Of a stretch of 64,000 nt of DNA, positions 1 to 7,211 are shown in pieces (the stretch's first letter is position 1; each line of letters starts with the position of its first letter). A program made the position numbers and the translations under genes. The notes under the pieces were generated by a model that saw only the letters and a list, made by a program, of their open reading frames with translations, made no database searches and had not been told where the DNA came from. Origin of the DNA: Streptomyces bungoensis (lineage in GTDB: Bacteria > Actinomycetota > Actinomycetes > Streptomycetales > Streptomycetaceae); the NCBI RefSeq assembly GCF_001514215.1, contig NZ_KQ948856.1, positions 124,001 to 188,000 of the forward strand, read 5' to 3'.

Positions 1-2735
1 TCGACGTACACGAACTCCATGTCGTGGCCGAGCGGCAGCAGGTCGTCCGCGACCCGCTGGACCTCCTCGTGGAAGCGTTCGAGGACGTCCTCCTCGTTGT
101 AGCAGGGCGCGACGATGGATATCAGCATGGCGGATCCCCTCAGGGGCGCGGTCGGGAGGCGGTGGTCACGCGCTCGGGTGGTCGTGTGCGGTGCCGGGGC
201 GCGCCGCCGGCGGACGGCGCCGAGCGCGGCGAGCAGGGCCAGGGTGAGCAGCGAGGCACCCCCGACGGCCGTGCCCAGCCGCAGGCCCGGCGGACGGAAG
301 GTGCAGGTCAGCGAGGTGGATCTGCCGTCGAGGGGGACGGCGACCAGGCCGTGGTACGACCCGGCGGGGCGGGCCGGTGCGTCGCCGGTGGCGCACCGCC
401 AGCCGGCGATCCGGGGTGCGGCGACGACGGCGAGCCCCCGGCCGCCGGCGGGCAGCCGGGCCCGCAGGGTGCCGTCGGAGACGGTCACCCCGGTGGCGCC
501 GGTGGCGGTCAGCCGGGCGGCCGCGGCCCGCAGCCGCCCGGTGTCCAGGCAGCCGATCGCTCCGCCCGGGACGACGCCGGGCCGGTCGGGGGTCAGCGCG
601 ATCCGCACGTCGCCGGACGCCGGGGCCCGGCCGAGCGGCTCCATGGCGGCGCGGGCCCGCGGGTACTCGAACCGGAAGCGCGCGTCGCCGGCGGCGCCGT
701 CGAGCCGCGCCCGGCCCGAGAAGTGCGGGGCCCACAGGTACACCTGGCTGCCGGCCGGGCAGCGGGCGCTGACCCTCGGCCGGGCCACGGCGGGCCCGGA
801 GCCGACGCGGCGGCCCGGGTCCGGCCGCCCGGTGTCGTCGCGCACGGCGATCCGGGGCACGGTGTACACGCGGCTGCCGAGCAGCATCTCCTGGTTGCGG
901 TACGGCGACGCCCCGAAGGGGGCGCGGACGGGTGCGGCCCGCACGGTCACCAGGGGCGGCACGGCCCGGTGGGAGACGGCCGGCGGGCCGGTGTCGGGCG
1001 CCCCGTCGCTCCCGTGCGGGTCCTGGTGCGGGTCGGGCGGGGAGTGCACCCGGGCGCCGACGGAGAAGACGACGTCGGTGACGGCGTTGTCCAGGCTCTG
1101 CACGCTGCGGCCGCGCGAGGTCCAGCCGCCGCCCAGCGCGGTGAGCGTCCGGCTCAGCACGTCGGAGGTCAGGCTGCTGTAGTACTGCGCCCCCTGGCCG
1201 CCGACCAGCATCGGGTCGTTGGCGACGGTCTGCTCGCGGCCGGGGTCGGTGCGCCGGCGGGGCCAGTCGTCGGCCCCGGCGACCGCCGCCGCCTGGCGCT
1301 GCTGCCGCTGCCCCCAGGGCGCGTAGTCGTCCAGGTGCGCGAGGCGCTGCCGGGAGGCCATGGCGGAGGTGGCGGCGGCCTCCCCGGTCTGTGCTCCGAG
1401 CAGCAGGACGACGGCCAGGGCGGCCGGGGCGCGGCCGCGCCCCCCGGTGTCCGCGCGGCGCAGCAGCGCCAGTCCGCCGAGCGCGCCGGCGGTGGCGAGC
1501 AGCAGCACCGGCCAGGTGTAGCCCCGTACCAGCCCGCTGCGGCTCGCCAGGGCCGTGATCAGGGCGAGCAGCCCGGCCGCCGCGGCGAGGGCGCGCCACG
1601 GGGGCGGGCCGTGGGACAGCGTGTGCCAGGCGGCGATCACCAGCAGTCCGCACAGGACGAAGGTCTGGCGGTAGGGGCTGCCCTGCGGGGTGGCGAAGGC
1701 GTGCCAGACCAGGTGGGTGGGCGTCCACTGCAGCGACAGGGTCACCGCGAGGACGAGCAGCGTCCAGCCGGCGCGCACCCGGGCCGGGACCGCGCGGTGG
1801 AACGGCAGGGCGAGGGCCAGGAGCAGGGCCGTCACGCCGACGTACAGGGCGGGCGAGCCCCAGCCGTACGTCGCCGGAAGCAGCCGGGCGAGCAGGTTCT
1901 CGCTTCCCACCGGGGCGAACTGCCGCACGCGGCCCGGGTAGGCGTGCCGGGTGCCGAAGTAGACGACCGTCACCAGCGGGGCGGCGAGGCCCGTGCCGAG
2001 CACGACGCCGAGGGCCGCGCGGCCCGCGGTGGCCAGGGCCCGGCGCCGGGGCAGTCCGGAGAGCGGCAGGCGGAGCAGGAGGACGAGGCCGGCGCCGAGG
2101 GTGGCCATGTAGCCGGTGTAGAAGTTGGCGGTCCAGGCGAGGGCCACGACGAGCACCCCGGCCACCGGGCGCCGCCGGGCCATCGTCCACTCGCCGGCCA
2201 GGCAGAGCAGCGGCAGGACGACGAGGCCGTCGAGCCACATCGGGTTGTAGGAGGCGTCGGCCACGCTCCAGCCGCACAGGGCGTAGGCGGCACCGAGCAG
2301 GCTCGCCGCCCACCAGCGCCCCGGCCGCAGGGTGAGCAGCAGCCAGGCCATGGCGGCGGCGGCCGAGGCGGTCTTCAGGACGGTGATCACGTACACCGCG
2401 AGGTCGATCCCGTCCCGCGGGAAGAGCGCCACGAGCGGGGCGAAGGGGCTGCTGAGGTACGTGCCGAGGTCGGGCAGGAAGCTGGAGCCGTACCCGGACT
2501 GCCAGTTGACGAGGAGGCCGCCGTCCGCGCGGCCGTGCAGCAGGTCCCACAGGTGGGCGTGGAAGGGCACGTACTGGTTGCCCAGGTCGTTGACGTCGCG
2601 GGTGCGCGGGCCGAAGGGGTGGACGCGGGCGAGGGCGTCGCCCGCGCAGAGCGCCGCCGCCGTGAGGACCGCGGCGAGGAGGGCCGCCGCCGGGACGGGA
2701 CGGCGCGGACCACCGGGCGAGGTCGGGCGTTCCAT
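1..2735 (-). CDS. YfhO family membrane protein reading straight into a family 2 glycosyltransferase (C-terminus beyond the window)
   Basis: The frame opens at ATG 2735 and runs to the window edge without a stop. Residues 1 to about 515 carry a signal-anchor and many hydrophobic helices typical of YfhO proteins, which are implicated in decorating cell-wall polymers with sugars. A soluble outer-face domain follows (about 518-815), then a last helix (about 819-838) and a basic tail. At residue 870 the frame continues as MLISIVAPCYNEEDVLERF, the N-terminal nucleotide-binding strand of GT-A family 2 glycosyltransferases of the polyprenyl-phosphate sugar synthase type. The two parts may be one fused protein, or two genes whose separating stop was lost by a frameshift. 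The pairing itself makes sense: a GT2 that makes a lipid-linked sugar and a YfhO that transfers it. Confidence 0.8.
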   Translation of the reverse strand, partial: MERPTSPGGPRRPVPAAALLAAVLTAAALCAGDALARVHPFGPRTRDVNDLGNQYVPFHAHLWDLLHGRADGGLLVNWQSGYGSSFLPDLGTYLSSPFAPLVALFPRDGIDLAVYVITVLKTASAAAAMAWLLLTLRPGRWWAASLLGAAYALCGWSVADASYNPMWLDGLVVLPLLCLAGEWTMARRRPVAGVLVVALAWTANFYTGYMATLGAGLVLLLRLPLSGLPRRRALATAGRAALGVVLGTGLAAPLVTVVYFGTRHAYPGRVRQFAPVGSENLLARLLPATYGWGSPALYVGVTALLLALALPFHRAVPARVRAGWTLLVLAVTLSLQWTPTHLVWHAFATPQGSPYRQTFVLCGLLVIAAWHTLSHGPPPWRALAAAAGLLALITALASRSGLVRGYTWPVLLLATAGALGGLALLRRADTGGRGRAPAALAVVLLLGAQTGEAAATSAMASRQRLAHLDDYAPWGQRQQRQAAAVAGADDWPRRRTDPGREQTVANDPMLVGGQGAQYYSSLTSDVLSRTLTALGGGWTSRGRSVQSLDNAVTDVVFSVGARVHSPPDPHQDPHGSDGAPDTGPPAVSHRAVPPLVTVRAAPVRAPFGASPYRNQEMLLGSRVYTVPRIAVRDDTGRPDPGRRVGSGPAVARPRVSARCPAGSQVYLWAPHFSGRARLDGAAGDARFRFEYPRARAAMEPLGRAPASGDVRIALTPDRPGVVPGGAIGCLDTGRLRAAAARLTATGATGVTVSDGTLRARLPAGGRGLAVVAAPRIAGWRCATGDAPARPAGSYHGLVAVPLDGRSTSLTCTFRPPGLRLGTAVGGASLLTLALLAALGAVRRRRAPAPHTTTRARDHRLPTAPLRGSAMLISIVAPCYNEEDVLERFHEEVQRVADDLLPLGHDMEFVYV
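126..142 (-). promoter_or_regulatory. Internal ribosome binding site and ATG of the glycosyltransferase part
   Basis: On the minus strand GAGGGG lies 7 nt before an ATG (128-126) that begins the glycosyltransferase homology. A TGA in another frame (142-140) overlaps this site, which is where a normal YfhO stop would be expected. The site supports separate initiation of the glycosyltransferase even though no in-frame stop precedes it. Confidence 0.5.
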
Positions 2736-2939
2736 TTCTCGGCGTACTCCCAGCGAATTCATTGCTTTTGTTTTCGCCGGGTCAGACGGGGCGGAATGCG
2801 TGATGGTTGCACGCACGCCGGAAAGTGGGACAGCTCGTTCCGTAACAGGTGAACGCGTTATTGATTTCTCGAGGAAAGAGGAAACCGTCGATTTACGGAA
2901 GGTGTTCTCCAGGTGAATTTCCGGGCCGGCGGGGCGCGC

Positions 2940-2970
2940 TTGACCTGGAGCGCGCTCCAGCTCTTAGCGT
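2940..2970 (+). promoter_or_regulatory. MerR-type promoter with 19-bp spacer
   Basis: A -35 TTGACC (2940-2945) and a -10 TAGCGT (2965-2970) are separated by 19 bp. The spacer region holds a perfect 16-bp palindrome, CTGGAGCGCGCTCCAG (2945-2960). The over-long spacer with a central dyad is the hallmark of promoters activated by MerR-family regulators. It points at the carboxymuconolactone decarboxylase gene starting 42 nt downstream. No MerR gene is in the window. Confidence 0.8.
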
Positions 2971-3011
2971 GGACGGCGAACCGGACGGCGACGAGGAACG
3001 GACCAGCAGCC

Positions 3012-3434
3012 ATGAACGAGAGCACCACCCGGGAAGAGCGCTTCGACCACGGTCTGGAGGTGCTGCGCAGGGTCGACGGCGAGGCGGGGCAGCGGGTCGT
3101 CGACTCGCTCGCCGACATCAGCCCCGAGCTGGGGCACCAGATCGTCGCCTGGGGTTTCGGGGAGATCTACGACCGCCCGCAGCTCGCGCCCCGCGACCGC
3201 CAGCTGGTCACCCTCGGCATGCTGACGGCGCTCGGCGGCTGCGAGGCGCAGCTGGAGGTGCACGTCAACGCGGCCCTCAACGTGGGCCTCGGCGCGGAGC
3301 AGATCGTGGAGGCGCTGCTGCACTCGGCCGGCTACTGCGGCTTCCCGAGGGCCCTGAACGCCACCTTCGTCGCGAAGAAGGTCTTCGCGGAGCGCGGGCT
3401 GCTGCCGGCCGATCAGCGGGAGAGCCGCCCGTAG
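3012..3434 (+). CDS. Carboxymuconolactone decarboxylase family protein
   Basis: A 140-residue protein made of one CMD/AhpD-like all-helical domain. The family includes gamma-carboxymuconolactone decarboxylase (PcaC) and AhpD-type peroxidase partners. The region with APRDRQLVTLGML followed by GGCEAQLEVHVNAALNVG and a later GYCGFPRALNA matches the PcaC-like pattern. The redox CxxC of AhpD is absent, so a peroxidase role is unlikely. The start is ATG 3012. A longer in-frame reading from 2913 would cross the MerR-type promoter and is rejected. No beta-ketoadipate genes are adjacent, so the substrate is unknown. Expression probably responds to a MerR regulator encoded elsewhere. Confidence 0.85.
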   Translation: MNESTTREERFDHGLEVLRRVDGEAGQRVVDSLADISPELGHQIVAWGFGEIYDRPQLAPRDRQLVTLGMLTALGGCEAQLEVHVNAALNVGLGAEQIVEALLHSAGYCGFPRALNATFVAKKVFAERGLLPADQRESRP

Positions 3435-3443
3435 ACTCGGGCC

Positions 3444-3494
3444 ATGGATGCGCTGGTGCCGTACGTGATCGTGCCCTGTGGGGGCCGGCCGTGA
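3444..3494 (+). other. 16-codon upstream mini-ORF coupled to the DUF6314 gene
   Basis: ATG 3444 opens MDALVPYVIVPCGGRP and ends in a TGA that overlaps the GTG start of the next gene (GTGA, 3491-3494). It begins 9 nt after the preceding stop. It could be a leader that couples translation, or chance; no clear ribosome binding site is seen before it. Confidence 0.25.
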
Positions 3495-3934
3495 GCGGGT
3501 TCTGGCCGGTGGCCGACGTGCTGGCCCATCTGGCGGGGCGCTGGCGGGTGGACAGGAGCGTGCGGGACCTGGCCGGCGGGGACGAGGGCCGCTTCGAGGG
3601 CGTCACCGTCTTCTCCCCGCTGCCGGAGGGCGGGCTGCTGCACGAGGAGTCGGGCCGGTTCACCTGGCGGGGCGTCGCGCGGCCCGCGACGCGGACGCTG
3701 CGCTTCCTGCCGGGCCCGGTGCCGGGCACGGCGGACGTGCGGTTCGCGGACGGGCGGCCCTTCCACCACCTGGACCTCGGCTCGGGGCGGTACGTCGCCG
3801 AGCACCCGTGCGCGGCCGATCTCTACCGGGGCGAGTTCACCGTCCGGGACGCCGGGCACTGGCGCTCGGTGTGGCGGGTCGGCGGACCGGCCAAGGACCT
3901 GGTGCTCGTCACCGACTACGCGCGCGTGGGCTGA
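3491..3934 (+). CDS. DUF6314 family protein
   Basis: A 147-residue cytoplasmic protein beginning GTG (VSGFWPVADVLAHLAGRW). It is a beta-rich lipocalin-like fold by look: short strands with conserved Trp/Arg and a core HHLDLGSGRYVAEHPC. It has no signal peptide or helix of membrane length. I recognise the family (DUF6314, common in Streptomyces and other bacteria) but know no function. It lies 56 nt after the CMD gene on the same strand and may be cotranscribed from the MerR-type promoter. Its last 19 nt overlap the convergent phosphatase-like gene. Confidence 0.8.
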   Translation: MSGFWPVADVLAHLAGRWRVDRSVRDLAGGDEGRFEGVTVFSPLPEGGLLHEESGRFTWRGVARPATRTLRFLPGPVPGTADVRFADGRPFHHLDLGSGRYVAEHPCAADLYRGEFTVRDAGHWRSVWRVGGPAKDLVLVTDYARVG

Positions 3935-4509
3935 GCGGCGACCCCGTCCAGGCGGAGGTTCCAGCGGCCCGCGCGGCCGCTCACGCTGGTCGTCGACAGC
4001 GGGCGTACGTCGATGTTCCAGTACGAGGAGGGCGGGGCCTTCAGGGCGTAGACCAGGGCGGCGCGGATCACGGAGGGCTCGGCGACGGCGACGATCCGGC
4101 AGCCGTCGTCCACCGGGCGGGTGTCCAGCCAGTGGCCGACCCGGGAGATGAACCCGAGCAGCGACTCACCGCCGTGCGGGGTGGCGCGCGGGTCGGCGAG
4201 CCAGGCGTCCACCGCCTGGGGTTCGCGGGCCATCGCCTCGCCCAGCGTCAGCCCGCGCCAGCGGCCCATGTCGCAGTCGCGCAGGGCGAGCTGGACCAGC
4301 GGGGCGTAGCCGAGGGCGTCACCGGTGGCCCGGCTGCGGGGGGTCGGGGAGCAGTAGCGCAGTTCGGCCGCGGCCAGCGGCAGCAGGTCCCCGGCGACGC
4401 GCTGCACCTCGTCCCAGCCGGCCTGGTCCAGCGGCCGGTCGTCCTCGAAGCGCTCCGCGAGCAGCCGGGAACTGCGCGCGGCGGCGACGAACGTCACCCT
4501 CAGTGGCAT
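3916..4509 (-). CDS. Histidine phosphatase superfamily protein, probably lacking the catalytic histidine
   Basis: 197 residues from ATG 4509. The fold of the phosphoglycerate mutase/CobC superfamily is recognisable: YCSPTPRSRATGDALG (second phosphate-pocket Arg), CDMGRWRGLTLGEAM, and HGGES. The usual N-terminal LxRHGE/T catalytic motif is replaced by VTFVAAARSSRLL, with neither the His nor the following Gly. A late VAEPSVIRAAL stands in for the conserved second His motif. It is either inactive or uses different chemistry. Relatives sit in cobalt/cobalamin operons with CbtAB in some Streptomyces (memory), but no such neighbours are present here. Confidence 0.8.
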   Translation of the reverse strand: MPLRVTFVAAARSSRLLAERFEDDRPLDQAGWDEVQRVAGDLLPLAAAELRYCSPTPRSRATGDALGYAPLVQLALRDCDMGRWRGLTLGEAMAREPQAVDAWLADPRATPHGGESLLGFISRVGHWLDTRPVDDGCRIVAVAEPSVIRAALVYALKAPPSSYWNIDVRPLSTTSVSGRAGRWNLRLDGVAAQPTRA

Positions 4510-4644
4510 GCGGTGATGGTGAGCCGGAAGGCTGCGCCGGTCAAGAGGTGTCACCCGCCGGATACCGGATGTGTGCGCGTCCTTACCCGAGCGTGTACGC
4601 CTTCCGCTGCTCGGCGTCCTCCCCGCCGGGCGGCGGCTTGCCGG

Positions 4645-6078
4645 CTAGAGGACCTCGTCGCAGGCGGCCCGCAGCCGCCGTACCCCGTCGGTGATCTCTC
4701 CCGTGCCCGCGACGGCCGCGAAGCTCAGGCGCAGGTGGGGCGCCGGGGGTTCGGCGCTGAAGTAGGGGCGGCCGGGGGTGAGGGCGACGCCGGCGCGGAG
4801 GGCGGCGGCGGTCAGGGCCGCTTCGTCGGCGCCGTCCGGGAGCCGGAGCCAGAGGTGGTAGCCGCCCGACGGGATGTGGGGCAGGGACAGTTCGGGCAGG
4901 TGCAGGGCCAGCGCACCGGTCATCGTGTCCCGGCGGGTCTTCAACTCGGCCGACAGCGCGCGCAGATGGCGGGGCCAGGCCGGAGAGCCGACGAGTTCCA
5001 GCGCGGCCTCCTGGAGCGGCCGGGGGACGAAGAAGCTGTCGACCACCTGGATGGCGCGCAGGCGTTCCAGCACGGGTCCGCGCGCGGCCAGCGCGCTCAC
5101 CCGGAAGCTGGGCGAGGTGGCCTTGGTGAGCGAGCCGACGTGGACGACGACGCCGTCGGGGTCGTCGGCGGCCAGCGGCCGGGGCAGCGGGCCCGCGTCG
5201 GCGTGCACCAGGCGCCGTACGAAGTCGTCCTCGATCACGAAGGCACCCGCGGCCCGGGCGATGCGCAGCACCTCGGCGCGCCGGCCGGGGGCCAGGACGA
5301 CGCCGGTCGGGTTCTGGAACAGGGGCTGGCAGACGAACACCCGGGCGCCGCTGGCCCGGAAGGCGTCGGCGAGCAGGCCGGGGCGTACGCCGTCGGCGTC
5401 GACCGGCACCGGGACCGGGCGCAGTCCGGCCGCGCGGGCCAGGGCCAGCATGCCCGGGTAGGTGGGCGACTCCACGAGGACCGGTGCGCCGGGCGGGGCG
5501 AGGGCGCGCAGGGCGGTGGCGAGCGCCGCCTGGCCGCCGGCGGCGATCAGGACCTCGGCCGCGGTGACGGCGCCGCCGATGCCGCGCGCGAACCACTCCC
5601 GCAGCTCCGGCAGCCCTTCCAGCGGCGGCCGTCCCCAGGCGCCGGGCCGCCGCCCGGCCCGGGCGAGGGCGGCGGCCATCGCCCGCTCGGGCTGCAGGGA
5701 GGGGTGCGGGTAGCCGCCGTTGAACTCCAGCACGCCCGGCGGCGGCGCGGCGAGCGAGACGGTGACCCCGGAGGCGTCCACCGTGCGCGGGACGAGGTCG
5801 GCGGCGCCCTCGGCGCTCAGCGCGACCTCCTGCCAGGAGGTGTCCCCGGCCGGGGTCTGCGGGCTGCCGGGCCGGGCCCGGAAGGCGCCGGCGCCGGGCC
5901 GGGTGACCACCAGTCCCTCGGCGGCCAGTCGGCCCAGGGCCCGGGAGACGGTCACCGGGCTCACCCGGTACCGCTCGACCAGCGCCCTGCTCGACGGGAG
6001 CTTTCCACCCGGCGAGTAGCGGTCAAGCTCTCGTCGCAGCTGTTCCGCCAGTTCACCTACACTGCTACGCTCTTGCAT
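4645..6078 (-). CDS. MocR-type GntR/aminotransferase regulator
   Basis: 477 residues from ATG 6078. The N-terminus (about 1-75) is a GntR winged helix: GKLPSSRALVERYRVSPVTVSRAL. Residues about 100-470 form a fold-type I aminotransferase domain with NPTGVVL, the pyridoxal-phosphate lysine in VGSLTKATSPSFRVS, and a C-terminal LRLSFA with the substrate-carboxylate Arg. MocR regulators sense PLP or an amino acid and usually control a divergent neighbour. Here the neighbour is an EamA exporter whose ATG overlaps this gene's ATG. The longer frame reaching 6573 is discarded because it runs over the exporter. Confidence 0.9.
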   Translation of the reverse strand: MQERSSVGELAEQLRRELDRYSPGGKLPSSRALVERYRVSPVTVSRALGRLAAEGLVVTRPGAGAFRARPGSPQTPAGDTSWQEVALSAEGAADLVPRTVDASGVTVSLAAPPPGVLEFNGGYPHPSLQPERAMAAALARAGRRPGAWGRPPLEGLPELREWFARGIGGAVTAAEVLIAAGGQAALATALRALAPPGAPVLVESPTYPGMLALARAAGLRPVPVPVDADGVRPGLLADAFRASGARVFVCQPLFQNPTGVVLAPGRRAEVLRIARAAGAFVIEDDFVRRLVHADAGPLPRPLAADDPDGVVVHVGSLTKATSPSFRVSALAARGPVLERLRAIQVVDSFFVPRPLQEAALELVGSPAWPRHLRALSAELKTRRDTMTGALALHLPELSLPHIPSGGYHLWLRLPDGADEAALTAAALRAGVALTPGRPYFSAEPPAPHLRLSFAAVAGTGEITDGVRRLRAACDEVL

Positions 6079-6100
6079 GAGAGTACAGAGTAGCGCTACT
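6058..6100. promoter_or_regulatory. Overlapping divergent promoter/operator of the MocR-EamA pair
   Basis: The two ATGs lie on opposite strands and share two bases (CATG, 6076-6079). A perfect palindrome AGTAGCGCTACT (6089-6100) lies just inside the exporter gene. An imperfect inverted repeat GCTACGCTCT...AGAGTAGC spans both starts. TACACT (6058-6063, plus) and TACTCT (6088-6083, minus) are placed as -10 boxes for leaderless mRNAs of the exporter and regulator respectively. Regulator binding here would switch both genes. The assignment is by inspection. Confidence 0.55.
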
Positions 6101-6991
6101 ACGGGAAGCCCGATAGCGGTCACCGCCGCACCGGCCCGGCACCGGAGCTTCGGGGCCGCGCAGGCCGCCCTCGGCGTCGTCGCCTTCTCGCTCACCTTCC
6201 CGGCCACGGCCTGGGGTCTGGAGAGCTTCGGACCCTGGTCGCTGGTGGCGGTGCGCAGCGTCCTCGCCGCCCTGGTGGCGGGCAGCTGCCTGCTGGCGCT
6301 CAGGGTGCCGCTGCCGGAGCGCCGGCACCTGCCGGGTCTCGCGGTCGTCGGTGCCGGTGTGGTGCTCGGCTTCCCGCTGCTCACCACACTCGCGCTGCGG
6401 ACCTCCAGCACCGCGCACGCCGCCGTCGTGGTGGGCCTGCTGCCGCTGACCACCGCCGCGTGCTCCGCCCTGCGCACCGGCCACCGGCCCACGCGCCGGT
6501 TCTGGCTCGCGGCACTGGCGGGGGCGGCCGCGGTGCTCGCCTTCACGGTCGGGCAGAGCGGCGGCGCGCTCACCGCGGCCGACGGCTACCTCTTCGCCGC
6601 GCTGCTGGTGTGCGCGGCCGGCTACACCGAGGGCGGCCGGCTGGCCCGGGTCATGCCCGGCTGGCACGTCATCGGCTGGGCCCTGGTCCTGTGCCTGCCG
6701 CTGGGTACGGCGGCCGCCGCCCTGGCGCTGACGCACGAACCGGTCCACCTGACCGGGCACGGGGTGGCCGGGCTGCTGTGGCTGGCGGTGGGCTCGCAGT
6801 TCCTCGGGCTGGTCGTCTGGTACCGCGGGATGGCGGCCGTCGGCATCCCGAAGGCCAGCCAGTTGCAGCTGGCCCAGCCGCTGCTCACACTGGTGTGGTC
6901 GGCGCTGCTGCTGGGCGAGCGCCTCACGGTGGCCGCTCCACTGACCGCCGTCGCCGTGCTCGTGTGCATCGCCGTCACCCAGCGGTCGTGA
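6077..6991 (+). CDS. EamA/DMT family exporter
   Basis: 304 residues with ten hydrophobic helices in two five-helix repeats, typical of drug/metabolite transporters (EamA, RhaT-like). These export amino acids, pathway by-products or drugs across the cytoplasmic membrane. The second half contains the usual GSQFLGLVVWYRGMAAVGIPKAS and LLLGERLT segments. The start is ATG 6077, which overlaps the divergent MocR start; a leaderless mRNA is likely because no Shine-Dalgarno sequence can precede it. The pairing with a PLP-binding MocR suggests an amino-acid-like substrate (inference). Confidence 0.88.
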   Translation: MRVQSSATTGSPIAVTAAPARHRSFGAAQAALGVVAFSLTFPATAWGLESFGPWSLVAVRSVLAALVAGSCLLALRVPLPERRHLPGLAVVGAGVVLGFPLLTTLALRTSSTAHAAVVVGLLPLTTAACSALRTGHRPTRRFWLAALAGAAAVLAFTVGQSGGALTAADGYLFAALLVCAAGYTEGGRLARVMPGWHVIGWALVLCLPLGTAAAALALTHEPVHLTGHGVAGLLWLAVGSQFLGLVVWYRGMAAVGIPKASQLQLAQPLLTLVWSALLLGERLTVAAPLTAVAVLVCIAVTQRS

Positions 6992-7010
6992 GCGTGAGGA
7001 GGGCCTGCCG

Positions 7011-7211
7011 ATGCGTGCATCCGTGGGCGACCATCTTGTCCAGCACGGCAGGGTGGTCGGCCAACACGACCAGGTCTCGGAAGTCGTCGAGGTGATGGGC
7101 CGCGAGGGCAACCCGCCCTACCGCGTCCGCTTCCCGGACGGACACGAGGCCGTGATGTCCCCCGGCCCCGACTGCCAGGTCAGGCACCGGGAGAAGGAAC
7201 AGCGGCTCTAG
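7011..7211 (+). CDS. DUF1918 domain protein
   Basis: A 66-residue protein from ATG 7011, preceded by GTGAGGAGG-like ribosome binding sequence (about 6995-7002). It consists of one DUF1918 domain, a small SH3-like barrel recognisable by GDHLVQHGRVVGQHDQVSEV and PPYRVRFPDGHEAVMSPGPD. Such proteins are common in actinobacteria and have no assigned role. It starts 20 nt after the EamA gene and may be cotranscribed. The last 4 nt overlap the convergent glycosidase stop. Confidence 0.88.
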   Translation: MRASVGDHLVQHGRVVGQHDQVSEVVEVMGREGNPPYRVRFPDGHEAVMSPGPDCQVRHREKEQRL

